Under the pieces are notes generated by a model. The model saw only the letters and a list, made by a program, of their open reading frames with translations, was not told where the DNA came from and ran no database searches. The position numbers and the translations under genes are program-made. A stretch of DNA of 64,000 bases, from the NCBI GenBank assembly GCA_020310875.1, contig CM035423.1, positions 131,376,138-131,440,137 on the forward strand, in the 5' to 3' direction. Source of the stretch: Ceratopteris richardii (taxonomy: Eukaryota > Streptophyta > Polypodiopsida > Polypodiales > Pteridaceae). This document shows, in pieces, positions 34,845 to 46,369 of this stretch; within the stretch, counting starts at the first letter, position 1, and each line of letters opens with the position of its first letter.

Positions 34845-35530
34845 ACAAGGAAAATTGAAACTCACTTTTTATGGTTTGATGGTTTTATGTTTTTGGTTTT
34901 TTTAGGTTTGTGTGTTTTATTTACACCTAAAGTAACAAAGTGGTAGAAAAAAGTAATTAATCACAAATCCTTTGCATAAATAAATGACAAAAAGAGAACT
35001 TTTAGTATGCTTTACTAATTTTATGCACATGCATGCAAACATTTTGAAAATATCTATAGCATTTTGGTAGAAAAATGAAAAAAAAATAAGGGCACTACAT
35101 GCACTTCCAAGCAAAAGTTGTCACCAAAAACAATATATATACAATGAGATCAAAGGGCAAAGCAGATACTTAAAGTTCTCTAGTGCCTCCTTATTTTCAT
35201 CTCTTGAGAGGAGAAGAGAAACATCTTCTATCTCTCTTGACCAGCTCGTCAAGCATGCAGGCAGGTCTGAACGATGTTGGGCATGCTTCTTTGTGCTCTC
35301 AAGAAGATGCAAGAAATGTCAAACGACCTATTGGGCGGCTGCTTGGGGGGGCCTTAGGTTCCTCTTAGGGGGTCCCCTCCTCTTTATAAAGACCAAGTTG
35401 TAGAATGACTTTTGATGGCTTCATATGGTGGTGATCAGACACAGAACTCACTGAGGACAACTCCCTCTAGGCGATCCATTCTCCACGCATAGAAAACTAA
35501 GGATAAAATTCAAAATTGAGTTCCAATTTT

Positions 35531-35544
35531 GGCTCTGATTACCA
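35531..35544 (-). other. Primer-binding site, minus strand
   Basis: TGGTAATCAGAGCC on the minus strand is the Met-tRNA complement with one extra base. It lies two bases after an LTR end (TCCTACA) and upstream of gypsy gag. Confidence 0.65.
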
Positions 35545-35546
35545 AA

Positions 35547-35904
35547 TGTAGGATTGCTCAAAATTCTCTTGAAGGATAAGACTCGTGAATGATGTGTATG
35601 CCACTCTCTTGCCGTCCAATAAATCCTCTTGCATCCAAAACAATAATGCTTTGGAATGATCCATGCGACCATCATGCAACGCTCATCCCCATTACCATTG
35701 AATACCTTAGGATATACCCCTAGCTTGGAACCTTGGCTATGGTTGGCCCTTGTCCCACACACACATGGAGTGGTCTCTGTAGACCAATGTCTCATAGGTT
35801 ATAGGTGTATGCAAAAGCTGTGGGTAAAAAACCTCCTAAAGAGGGAAAAAAGTGCCCCGATGTCCTAGTGTGTTCACACACATCAATACCAAAATACATC
35901 AACA
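35547..35904 (-). repeat. Composite LTR: copia 3' LTR start joined to gypsy 5' LTR end
   Basis: On the minus strand the first 130-150 bases (35904 to about 35765) match the copia LTRs at 40636-40867 and 40016-40284 (TGTTGATGTATTTTGG, GAACACACTAGGAC, CTCTTTAGGAGG). The rest does not match them and runs to the gypsy primer site at 35544. So two different LTRs are fused near 35765, probably by truncation or recombination. Confidence 0.55.
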
Positions 35905-35917
35905 AATCCCCCTTGGG
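35905..35917 (-). other. Polypurine tract, minus strand
   Basis: On the minus strand a CCAAGGGGGATT-type tract directly precedes the LTR start TGTTGATG. The same tract is found before the related LTR at 40867. Confidence 0.7.
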
Positions 35918-35999
35918 AGTGATGGGATGAACAAGGACATGACACTCATGTATAAGGAAGTTTCATGCTATGTGGAAAGAGATCAATCCACAAAAGTAA

Positions 36000-38900
36000 C
36001 TAAGCCCAAAGCTTTGTGGAAAGCTTCAGACTTTTCCCAAGGTAGAACCTTTGTGAAAAGATCTGCAATGTTATCATGTGTGGGCACATATGCCTAATTA
36101 ATCTACCTAAGAGAGAACATATCCCTGACATAATGATAATGCACCTCAATGTGCTTTTTGTGAGCATGGAACATGGGTTCCTCGCACCTTCCAATGTGCT
36201 CTAGCTGTCAATGAAGATGGTGGTGGTGGAAGACTGACGAACACCCAAATCAGCCAAAAGGCATATGAGCCACACACACTACACAAATGTTGTGAAAGCT
36301 ACCCTATACTTAGCCTCACAACTAGAAGCATCCATAGTAGGCTGCTTCTTGCTCAATCAAGATATGCATGAGCTATCAAGCATGAAGCAAAAACCACTAG
36401 TGGACACATGAGTGTCATAGCAACTAGCCTAGTCAAAGTTAGAAAAATCATGTAAATTTGATAAAACAATCCAAGCGTCTGAGTACCATTCAAGCAGCGA
36501 AAGATGCACTTAACCACCTACCAATGCTTGACATATGGACAATGCATAAACGTGCTCCTCTAAGAGATAAAAAAATGAATATCAAGTCGAATTATGCATA
36601 AGTAAATCAAGTATCCAACAATTTGTTGATAGAGAACTTCATCAAATGCATCTCCGACATCATGATGACTAAACTATAAACATGTTTTCATAGGAGTGGC
36701 AACAGGTTTGCAATCTTCAAGGCCAAAATGTTGCAATAATTTTTCAATATATTTTGTTTAACACATAGCTGCTCAATCATTAACTTGCATAAACTAAATG
36801 CCCAAATAATCATTCAAATGCCCCAAATCTGACATCTCGAAAGAGAAATGCAAATCAGCCTTAAAATCAGCAATATGCTTCTCATTAGGACCAATGTCAT
36901 TGACATAGAAAACAATGATAAGAAGCACATCATTTGCATGCTTAACATATAAGGTGCTCCCAGTTGGATTGTTCTCAAAACCATATGCAATCAAGTAGCC
37001 ATGTATCTTTTCATACCAAGTACGTGGTTCTTACTTCAAACCATATAATGCCTTTTTCAACCTACACACTTTCTTTTCATGCCCTTTCTGCACAAAACCA
37101 TGAGGCTAAAATACATTACTTCTTCATGTAAGTCTCCATTCATAAATGTATTTTTAATGTCCAAATGATGTACATTCCAACCATGATGAGCTGCAAGTGC
37201 ACATATGCTATGAATGGTGTTCATGCCGCATGTGGAAGCAAAGGTCATCAAAATCAATGCCTCTCTCTTGATCATAACCTTTTGCAACAAGCGTAGCCAT
37301 CCTATCAGGTTTATACTTCAGTTTGAATACCCATTTAGTGTCAATGGCCTTTTTGCTTGGAGGAAAATCACATAAAGATGCAAAATTCTGATGACCAAAG
37401 CATGCATGCCAAAGCTTTTCCTTTGAGACAGCTTGAGAATCTTGAACTTCACATGCTAGATCATTGATAGATTTTGCATAGTCTATGATCTTATATAGCC
37501 CATGGCATAAGATGACAAAAGAAATAATAACATTTCCATTGAAAAATCATGAATTGTACATTTTTCATCAACAAATTTGACAACCAAGCCAATCTTGGCC
37601 AATGCTAAAACTAACAACACATTTTCTTGATCCTTAGCACAAACAAAGCATCTGACAATGTGAAAGCACTACCATGAACAGTAGTCAAAATGATCTTACC
37701 AACTCCCATGACAAGATAAGAGGAGTTTTTGGTGCATGTGATAGTATTCCTTGTAGGGGAGGCTCAAGTGAACTGAAGAAACTGTGTTGCAAGGTAATAT
37801 GCTTGGTTGCCCCACTATCAAAGTACAAAACATCTGAGTCTATTGTAGACATACAATGTTCATGAGAAGATGGTTCATAGCTATAAACAATTGTAAACAC
37901 CCATTCTTCATTTTGCACAAGATTAGCATACTTTGATTTAGGTGTAGAGGCCTCTACATCAATCATTCCAACCTCTTTCTTCTTTACCTCTTTTGTAGCT
38001 AGTTTTGGACAACTCTTTATGACATGAGCATTTCATTTAGAGTATTTGTAAAATTGTTACTGCTTTTTTGTTTTCTTCTCATCTTTGTCTTCCCTCTTTT
38101 ACTATTCAGAATTAGCAACCTTTTGCTTACTAGTATATGAGCTCCATTTACCTTTTCCCTTCTGACTAGCTAAGAAAGCTTGATCTACGACACACATAAT
38201 GGACTTGTTCTACCTAGACTCATCTTACTATAATAAAACAGAGACTAAATCCTCAAATTTTGAGTCATTTGGATTGCCATTCATCATCAACCAAAAAGTA
38301 GAAACAAAACTCTGATATGAATGTGGAAGACCATTAAGAATGATCTGCACAAGTGAACTATCTGGCAAGACTTCATCTGTAGCAACTGTTCTTTCAGATC
38401 TTTGATCTTTATCAAAAAGCTTTCCATAGAATCTCCTTCATTCATGTGCTCACTCCCCAACTATTTTTGGATCTAAGCAACACGAGCCTCATTTCTTCCC
38501 TAGTATAAAGTGGTAAGTGTGTCCCAAGCATCCTTTGCTATTTTGAAAGAGTGAATGTGAGCGATAATGGCACGTTTGATAGACAAAGCTATCAATACGT
38601 GTGCTTGAGCATCTCTACCATCCCCTCAAAGTTTCTCTACAATAATTACAACAAGAACTTACAACACAAATAGGAATTTGAAGATCTTCATCTTCAACAC
38701 TATCTGTATCATCTTTGATAACTGTATTTGTAGGTGTAGTGGACCATTATTGAACACCTTGCACAATATTCCACAGTCCTTTTTCCACCAATACATGATG
38801 CATCATATATGTTGGAACATCGAGCTTACATTATGCTTGAGGTGGATTTGATATGTATCAAAAAATTATTGTTTGAATTATGTGAAAAGTATCCATTGAA

Positions 38901-39875
38901 GAGTTCTTTTACTGATGTTGATTTATTGTATTTTAAAAAAAATCTTTTATGGATAATTTATCAATGTAAAAGCCAAAAGCTTTACACATTTAAAAGGAGC
39001 AAAAGAGAGCTCAAATTCCACAAATTTGAGGTGGTTGAGTTTGGAAATCAATGAATCAATCAATCACCTAAAAGTAGATCAAATTAGATCTTCACTTTTC
39101 CTAGATTGTAGGAAAGTGAATTGATTCCCTTCAACAACCTATCTTGCCTTCATTTAAATTCCATCATTGTCTTACTCCATTTCTCTGCATCATCTTCTTC
39201 AACAATAGTAAGCTTGCAAAGGTTGTTTCTTTCTCTAGAGAGCTCAAAATTGGATGTCTTAGCATTTATTTGAAATATATTAGTGTCTAGTTTATTTATA
39301 CAAATTTGCAAAGCATTTGGTTTAGTAGATTGGGAGAAATCATAGTTTTGATGTCTTGGGGTCTTATCTCTGTGCAACTCTGAAAAATAGAAGGTACCAC
39401 TGTTGAGTGCCAAATTCATTCCAAAAGCATATTTTGCTTATTTCTTGTACTCTTGTGCATTCTATACACTAAACCCTATGAGTATCATTCCTCCAAAATG
39501 ATTTTTATGAGCATGTTGGCTTCTATGAGCATTTGAAGTTGATTGTTTCATACAAAGATGGTAAGTTGTTTGAGATAGTCAATGCACAAACCTATCTATT
39601 TTTTATTGACTCTTTCTCCTTGATGCTCCAAATCACATAGTGGATTTTATTGCATTTTTCATATGCTTATAAGGTCTATTTGAGTCTCCATAAGCTCAAG
39701 GGCTGGTCCTGTGCTAGTTGGCTGGACCAAACTTCATCGCTTCGCACATACTTTTCTACTTCTTACAAGCTTCTCCAAGATCTTTCAATATATACCCATA
39801 ATGGTTAATTGGTACCATCCAATTGTCCTCAACAACCAAGATATGGAATACATCATTGCTTTCAGCCATAGCCAT
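36000..39875 (-). pseudogene. Copia gag-pol, minus strand, integrase deleted
   Basis: Gag starts at 39875 (MAMAESNDVFHILVVEDN), is split by a 978-bp insertion, and resumes at 38808 with MMHHVLVEKGLWNIVQGV, GRDAQAHVLIAL and KDAWDTLTTLY; the zinc-knuckle zone near 38040 is eroded. The protease keeps its catalytic motif in LYFDSGATKHITLQ (37685-37966). At about 37380 pre-integrase text joins directly to RT text (CDFPPSKK): comparison with the copy at 16941-18660 shows that integrase, about 1 kb, is lost. RT keeps NVHHLDIKNTFMNGDL and FYVNDIG for YVDD (36794-37290). RNase H remnants run to about 36000. Stops and shifts are many. Confidence 0.82.
38810..39787. mobile_element. 978-bp insertion with perfect 5-bp target duplication (solo LTR)
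   Basis: It begins TGTTGGAACATC, ends GATCTTTCA, and is flanked by ATATA at 38805-38809 and 39788-39792. Removing it restores the gag text found uninterrupted at 7561-7580 (GATGCATCATA...CCCATAATGG). TG...CA ends, 5-bp duplication and absence of a primer site or purine tract inside point to a solo LTR. A minus-strand frame of 89 codons (39150-39419) has no known motif. Confidence 0.85.
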
Positions 39876-40015
39876 TGACTAAAATACCCCGATGCAAAAA
39901 AATGAATGGAGCTCATATCAAAATTTCAACACCACATAGTGAAGATGTTTTGAACTCCTAACCACCTTGAGTATGTTGACCAATTTTCATGTGATTTTGA
40001 GACTAACAGAAAGGG

Positions 40016-40284
40016 TGTTGACAGTGTCCTAGATGAAGCGGCAACTTGCTCTGAATTTTTGAAGTTTGAGGTCTACGGAAGCACACGAACAACACAAGGG
40101 AGAAGAAGCTTGGAGCACAACACACACTAGTGAATGTATTACCAAGTGAATGTACAAAGATAAGTAACCCATTAAGGTTATACGCATATATGGAAGCTAG
40201 GGGAAAAAAGCCTCCTAAAGAAAGAAAAAAGTGCACTGGTGATCTTAATGTGTTCACACACATCACTACCAAAATATTTCAACA
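40016..40284 (-). repeat. Copia 5' LTR, minus orientation
   Basis: On the minus strand TGTTGAAATATTTTGG to TGTCAACA, similar to 40636-40867 over most of its length (GAACACA, TTTAGGAGG, GTGTTGTGCTCCAAGCTTC). It lies 140 bases upstream of the gag start at 39875, so it is that element's 5' LTR. The last 40 bases differ from the relative, and no primer site is visible. Confidence 0.6.
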
Positions 40285-40635
40285 CAAGTGATAATGTAGG
40301 GATTTTTAGACAAAAAAGAGATGGTGCTTCAAATAATTAAAGAAACCTTATTTCCATGGTTATATCCTCCACTTTCAAGATGAATATGCCTCTAGAACCA
40401 TTCATACTACCTGAGATTAATATTCATGATTTGAATTTGATCGTTCTCTTAAGCCATCCCCAAAGAATGTGATGAAAAATGATAACAAGGTATATGGATT
40501 CCAACGTAAATTAGCATGAACTGGTTATGACACAAAAAACGTTGTAGTATTTTCATATAAAAATGATAAAAAAGTATTATTAGATGAAACAATTTAGAGG
40601 GGAGAGTTTTGCAAGTAGAAATACAAAGAAGAGAG

Positions 40636-40867
40636 TGTTGGAGTTTTAGGTCTACGGAAGCACGCGAATAGCACAAGGAAGAAGAAGAAGAAGCTTGGAG
40701 CACAACACGCAATACTGAATGTATAACCACTAGAATGTACAAAGATAAGTGACCCATTAGGGTTATAGACATATGTACAAGAGGGGGGGAAACCTCCTAA
40801 AGAGGGAAAAAAAGTGTCCCGGTGGTCCTAGTGTGTTCACACACATCACTACCTAAATATATCAACA
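40636..40867 (-). repeat. Copia 3' LTR, minus orientation
   Basis: 232 bp, TGTTGATATATTTAGG to ACTCCAACA on the minus strand. A CCTAGGGGGGATT tract (40868-40880) precedes it, and RNase H lies upstream. Confidence 0.78.
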
Positions 40868-40901
40868 AATCCCCCCTAGGAGTGATGCGATGAACAAGGA
40901 G

Positions 40902-41300
40902 CTAGCACTCATGTATAAGGAAGTTCCAAGCTATGTGGAATCCATCCACAAAAGGAAGTAAGCGCAAAGCTTTGTGGAAATCTTTAAACTTCCCCCTAGG
41001 TAGAGCCTTTGTGAAAAGGTCTACAATGTTCTCTTGTGTGGACACATATGACAAAATGATCTCTCCAGTAGAGAACCTCTCCCTGACATAATGATAGTGC
41101 ACCTCAATGTGCTTAGTGCGAGCATGGAACAAAAGGTTCCTCACAACTGCCAATGCACTCTGACTGTCACTGAAGATGGTGGTGACAAAAGAGTGACCAA
41201 CACCCAAACCAGCCATAAGGCTCCTGAGCCGCACATACTCAATAGTCATTGTAAAAGCTACCCTATACTCAGTCTCACAACTAGAAGTTGCCATAATGCC
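40902..41300 (-). pseudogene. pol: Copia RNase H end, minus strand
   Basis: The minus strand reads GIMATSSCETEYR, SDSQSALAVVRNLLFHARTK, HIEVHYHYVRERFS and DLFTKALPRGKFKDFHKAL, the end of copia RNase H, without a stop until the last residues. It is cut at about 41300, where plus-strand gypsy RT begins in the middle of a word (ATAGTGGCATTATGG). RT and everything upstream are gone. Confidence 0.85.
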
Positions 41301-41500
41301 ACTATGATCAGAGATAGCTATCCACTTCCAATCACTGAACATTTATTGGAGCATGTTGCAGGCAAGGAAGTTTATAGCTTCCTTGATGGATTTTTAGGTT
41401 ACAACGCCATTGCTCGAGAAGATCAACACAAAATGGCCTTTGCCACTGAGTGGGGAATCTTTGCATTTTGTGTGATGCTCCTTATCTGTTCAATTTAGAA
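41300..41500 (+). pseudogene. Gypsy RT fragment
   Basis: The plus strand reads IRDSYPLPITEHLLEHVAGK then EVYSFLDGFLGYN and AFATEWGIFAF, the RT palm block that includes the first catalytic Asp (FLD). The same text is at 53101-53280 in the second gypsy element, so both are one family. After 41500 RT stops and text typical of the region before integrase begins, so RT motifs with YVDD and RNase H are deleted. Confidence 0.78.
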
Positions 41501-41559
41501 GTTGTTCCTAAATGGGCCAATATATTGGTACCTATCCTAACCTTCGGACCCAAAATTGG

Positions 41560-43142
41560 AATGTGTAAACAAACAAAGATGAAATTGTAAACTCACAAAA
41601 ATATCAAATATTGGCAGGAAGTATGTATGAACAAGATACAGAGGGTGTATTAGCTTGTTGTGTCAAGGAGGATGAACAAAGCAATTGGTTGCAACAAGCC
41701 CGTGAAGGATTTCTAGGAAATCACTATTCTAAACAACGAACATTGTAGAATCTAAAATGTTTAGGAGTGTATTGGCCTAGTATGGACAAAGAAATACATG
41801 AGTGGATTAAGAATTGTCCAATGTGTCAGGAGAGACCCTCAGTGGAGTATGCTACCCTTTATCACATGTCATTAATTCCAGAATGGAGTGCTCCACTGGT
41901 AGAATTTACGAGATATGGAACACTACCTAGCGAGGCTAGTCTATCAAGAAAACGAAGCATGGGGCAAGAGACTCGGGATTAGGCCTTAGTAGGAGACAAC
42001 CTATATCAAAGAGGCAAAGATGGTTACTTAAGACTGTGCATTCATGAATCAGACTATTTGAAAATCTTAGAAATTGCATACAACAGTGTTGTAGGTGGAC
42101 ACTTCGGACCTGACCGAGTAATTAAGATCATTCTATTCTCAGGACTTTGGTGGCACACTCTTTGGATGCACATACCTATGTGAAGAGATGTGATGCATGC
42201 CAATGTGCACAATATCCAATAAGAAAAGACGAGATGCCTTTGAGGCCAATGATGGGAGGACACACATTCTCAAAGTGGGGTATAGACTTTGTAGGTCCTA
42301 TTAACCCCCCAACTAGAAACTCCCATGTAGAGTACATTATAGTTGCCACAAATTACCTTACAAAGTGGGTAGAAGTAAAAGCCATGATAAAGAATGATGC
42401 TCAAATGATGGCTAAGTTCTTATTTGAGAATGTGTTCACCAGATATGGGTTACCAATAGAGTTAGTAAGTGATGGAGGTACACACTTCTTGAATGAAGTC
42501 ATTAAACACCTTCTCCAAGAATTCTTGGTAATACATAAGAAGTATGCCCCCTATCATCCACAAGCTAACGGACAAGCCGAAAGCACAAATAAGATCCTAT
42601 GTAATGTATTGATAAAACTCGTAAATAATAACCGCTCTGATTGGGATAAACAACTTCATCATGTTGTTTGGGCTTACCGAGTTGCCTACAAAATATTACT
42701 CAAGGCCACCCCATTTCAGATGGTCTTCGGACAGAATTGTTGTGTTACCATTAGACTTCTTGATCCCGATTTTAAAAGTGGCACAAGAGCATGAGTGGAA
42801 TGGACATGATTTGTCCTCTAGAATCTTTGATCTAGAACGCTTAGGTGAGACAAGGCTATGAGCAGCAACATGCATCTACACTGCAAAGAAAAGACAAAAG
42901 GCATACTTTGATGCACACATCAAGGATAAAGGACTAAAAGAGGGAGACATAGTGTTGGTTTATACACTAAAGCAGCATGCTTGTAAATTGGAAAAATGAG
43001 GATATGGACCGATGGTCATTAATGTAATTTCAACTAGTGGTGCACTTCAATTGGCCAATCTAGAAGGTGACATTTTGCCAAGCTATATTAGTGGATGCTG
43101 AGTCAAACTATATCAAGACCCTCTTACAAAGGATATGCTAAT
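41560..43142 (+). pseudogene. Gypsy integrase with two HHCC zinc modules
   Basis: A first H-H-C-C module reads GNHYSKQRTL ... VYWPSMDKEIHEWIKNCPMC (41715-41828). About 230 bases later a second reads GGHFGPDRVIK ... HTYVKRCDACQ (42090-42200). The integrase core follows with catalytic D, D, E in WGIDFVGP, ELVSDGGTHFLN and PYHPQANGQAESTN (42147-42794). A shift near 42740 leads to the C-terminal part with HEWNGHDLSSR, KGLKEGDIVLVYTLK and SGALQLANLEGDILP. It would insert element cDNA into chromosomes. Stops at 41746, 41981 and elsewhere make it inactive. No chromodomain was seen. Confidence 0.8.
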
Positions 43143-43758
43143 GAGACCCAATGCTACTAAGAAGCAAAAAGAAGAAGAGTTAAGGATTTAATAAAAAGCA
43201 CAAACAGAGGCTAGAGACCACATTAGAAGAAATAAATTAAGGCGATTAGGCATAGATGTCAATCTCGAAACCCCGAGATATCACATGGCCATGTGCCAAA
43301 CATCAAGTGTAATTGCTTCTCGAATAATCGATCGACGTCCCTTTGTGACCATAGAGGTAGGACAAGGCAAGAGTGTAAGGATTGTGAGAGCATTGACTGA
43401 CTCAGGTGCAGCAACTAGTGCAGTTAGACTCTCATACTGCCAAGATCCACAATTGAACATCAATTCCATAGAATCCTATCTCATTGGATTGGGAGGTGTG
43501 GAAACTCCTTGTCTGGGTGAGGCGGAACTTCCCATCTACCTTCAAGATGTCCTACTGAAAGTCCAAATGCTAGTGTGTCAAGATGAGGATCTTATGGAAC
43601 CACTTCTCTTGGGTCAAGATTGGATCTATAACCATGTAGTCAACTTAAACCTAAGAAGTCAACTTCTTCAAGTTTGGGTAGATGAACACTACATTATATT
43701 AAAATTAGAGAATTGCATGATCACAAATCCAGGCATCACACATTCTCCTAGTTCTTGA
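43143..43758 (+). CDS. Retropepsin-like domain downstream of integrase
   Basis: The frame is open for 157 codons (43285-43758). It reads RRPFVTIEVGQGKSVRIVRA, LTDSGAATSAV with the aspartic protease triad D-S-G, then GLGGVETPCLGEAELPIYL and LLLGQDWI in place of the usual ILG.D.L. This is the order of a retropepsin fold. It follows the integrase C-terminus through a Lys/Glu/Arg-rich linker with a few stops (43143-43284), so it was probably the C-terminal domain of the same polyprotein. In ordinary gypsy elements the protease precedes RT. A capsid-cleaving or ubiquitin-like-cleaving role is guesswork. Confidence 0.68.
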
Positions 43759-44212
43759 ATCTAACAAATGTGCTTCACGTTATGAGTGAAATAGTGAATG
43801 GTGGGAAACACTGCTTCTGCTCCATAGCTCACCAAGCTTCACACACACATTATAGTCATGAAAACAAGAGGGTATGGGGTAGACAACACTGTTGAACACG
43901 CATTTCAAGCATGAAACACATAGAATAGCTAATGGAGAAGAAGATACTCACCAAGGAAGAGGCAAATTTGGAAAATTCAACTTGGTTTCTCTGAATGGCC
44001 AAAAGTGCTTCCAAAGAGTCATCAATTGACTTATATACATGTGCCATAAAATTGGTCCTTTCACACAAGGGACCAACACTTTTATTGTAAAATGCTAACT
44101 TCCTACTATGTTACAAGGATCATCTTACGACATTTGGGATTTATGCATCTAGAGGACTCCTCTAGTGCATTTACATGGCTTCATGATGTATTTCATAGAA
44201 ACTCAAAGAAGA
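43759..44212. other. Interval without recognised genes
   Basis: Sequence between the gypsy protease domain and the truncated copia LTR. I see no LTR end, primer site or known frame. It ends exactly where homology to the 3' LTR starts. Confidence 0.5.
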
Positions 44213-45184
44213 AGAAGATCATAATAAAAGAGAGGGGAAAAGAAGAAGAGAGTTGTGGGCTCATACAACCGGAATAGAATAGCGCATATAGAAATTGAGG
44301 ATAGTGATATAGAAGACGCCAGAGATTGCGTATGTAGAGATGAATAATAGAACCTGAATTGTCGGGTATTAATCTAAGAGATATGGTAAGGAATAACTAC
44401 TCAGAGTAGGAGAGTTTTCCATAGCTATGAGCAAAGTGAGGCCAAGCTATTTTGTACACATTTTCTCTAATAGAAAACACATGTTCATGTGGAAGATTGA
44501 GCGCATTCTTCGTATGTGAAGAAATCTGAGTGATTTCATGTTACTGTGAAAGTTAGTTAACAGTTACAGTTTTCTCAGTAAACATTTTTCGGTACTTCTG
44601 AGAGTTAGATCTCGTAACATAGTGTAGAGGTTTTCATGAGTGATAGCTCATCTTGAAGCTAGAAGTCTGAACTACAAACTGATCAAAAGACTTCTGTGAA
44701 ACGGGACAAGTACACAGTATTATGTCTGACCGTAAAAAGGCATCCTCAACTGGTGAAGATTTTTCTTAAACTTCAGAAAGAGTTCATTCCTTGAAGTAAG
44801 CTCAGGTATTACTTCCTTATTTCATCAACGATCATTTGAAGTAATTACAAACAGAATTGCAGTTGATTCCGGTAACATTCTGGTACAATTACGGTGACAA
44901 TTCGGTGAAATTCCGGTGAAATTCTGATGAATTCAAAAATATAGTTGTAAAGTTTTCAGTTTTTGAAAGCTTGCTAAGCTACTGATGATTATAGAGGTGT
45001 TCTAATATCACTCTAGCTTAGTTCTTGTGGCGTGGTGAATTCCACAGTTGAGCTTTAGCTAGTTAAGCTCACTTGCTGCGTCAACAAGTAGTACAAGAGC
45101 TCAACAGTTGATGATGGTTTGTTAGAGCTCAACAAGTGGCAATATTCCGCAGCTTAGTGTTAAGCTTTTTTCACGAAATCAACA
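44213..45184 (+). repeat. 5' LTR, truncated at its start
   Basis: Matches 49814-50766 from AGAAGATCATAAT onward with scattered changes and a 19-bp length difference in the GGTGAAATTCCGGTG zone (about 44870-44930). The first 191 bp, including the TATA box, are missing, so this copy has no promoter. Confidence 0.88.
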
Positions 45185-45185
45185 G

Positions 45186-45197
45186 TGGTATCAGAGC
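45186..45197 (+). other. Primer-binding site, initiator Met tRNA
   Basis: TGGTATCAGAGC, one base after the LTR end CAACA. Confidence 0.9.
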
Positions 45198-45415
45198 AAA
45201 AAGGTTCTGAAGAGCAGAAAAGGTTTCTCAGAAGTAGAAACGGAAGTAAAGATACAAGAGAATTTGAAGAACTTTCACAAGAAAGGTGAAAGCTTAGATG
45301 ATCAACAACAAACGGCATCAAGAAACATTTTGAGGTAATTCTCAAGGGTAAAGGTTTGTAAAAGGTAAAACCTTTTAATATTATACTCACCGAAAGTAAC
45401 AGAAACAAGAAGATT

Positions 45416-46369
45416 ATGGCAGATCATATCTCTATTGACAAATTGGATTAAGATAATTATCCCGCATGGGTAATGCACATGGAAGCTTTACTTATGAGTA
45501 AAGACTTAATGATATATGTGACAGGAGAAGAAAAGAAGCCGACTTTCGAAGATGAGAGTCAAGTGAAGAAAGAAGAGTTAGAAGCCTTGAAGCTGTGGCA
45601 AAAGAAAGATGCAATGGCAAGAGCTTATATCTACAATACCATTACAGATCATCTACTACCGCACGTTAGAGGTCTGGAGAAAGCGGAAGACATATGGAGT
45701 GCATTGGAAGATCATTTCCAAAATACGACGAAAGCTAGGAAGGCTAGCTTATGGTCAGAGTTTACAACGTTCAAGAAAAAGCAAAGTCAAAGCATTAGTG
45801 ATTATGTCACTAAGATGAAAGATTTGGCGGACAGTCTTGGATCTATTGATGAAAATATCAAAGATCACAGGTTGATAGCACAAGTGCTCGCAGGATTGAG
45901 AGGAGATGAAAGGTGGAAACCTTTCGTACTCTCAACTAAACTTTCTTTAAATCATTTTGTACCAGATTTAAATCAGTTGCTTGGACTAATGCTAACGTTT
46001 GAGCAAGATTTGAAGACAGATGGAGATAAAGGACATCGTTCAGCTATGTACGCAAAGAATGAGAAGAAAGGTGATAAAGGTAAGGAAAAAGATGAAGAAG
46101 AGATGTCTACTCAAGCAAATTTTGCAAAAGGAAGAGGTAATGCGAGAAGAAAAAGTAGAGGTAAAGGAAGAGGTAATCAGATTAACAACAAGAAGACTTG
46201 TTGGATCTGTGGATTAAGCAATCATTTGGCTCATGATTGCTGGCATAATTCTCAAGGATCAAGTCAGAATCAGAACAATAACAGTAGAGGGAGAAGCAAA
46301 AGATATCAAAGAGGAAGACAAAGCCAAAGAGGTGGATATGGTAGAGATGGAGCAAGAAGTTGGGGATAG
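45416..46369 (+). pseudogene. gag: Copia gag with early stop
   Basis: ATG at 45416 (MADHISIDKLD), then a TAA at 45449-45451 and DNYPAWVMHMEALL in the same frame. The rest is open for 298 codons: the UBN2-type gag core (KKDAMARAYIYNTITDHLLP, VRGLEKAEDIWSALEDHF, YVTKMKDLADSLGSIDENIK), a Lys/Glu-rich stretch and the zinc knuckle CWICGLSNHLAHDC (about 46198), then an Arg/Gly/Gln-rich tail. It would package element RNA. A TAG at 46367 ends it; the same frame goes on into pol, so gag and pol were one polyprotein. Confidence 0.9.

Noticed and set aside
42054..42263. Minus-strand frame opposite the gypsy zinc module
   Set aside because: Shadow of the integrase reading on the plus strand.
44092..44277. 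61-codon frame at the truncated LTR border
   Set aside because: It crosses from unrelated DNA into the LTR and has no motif.
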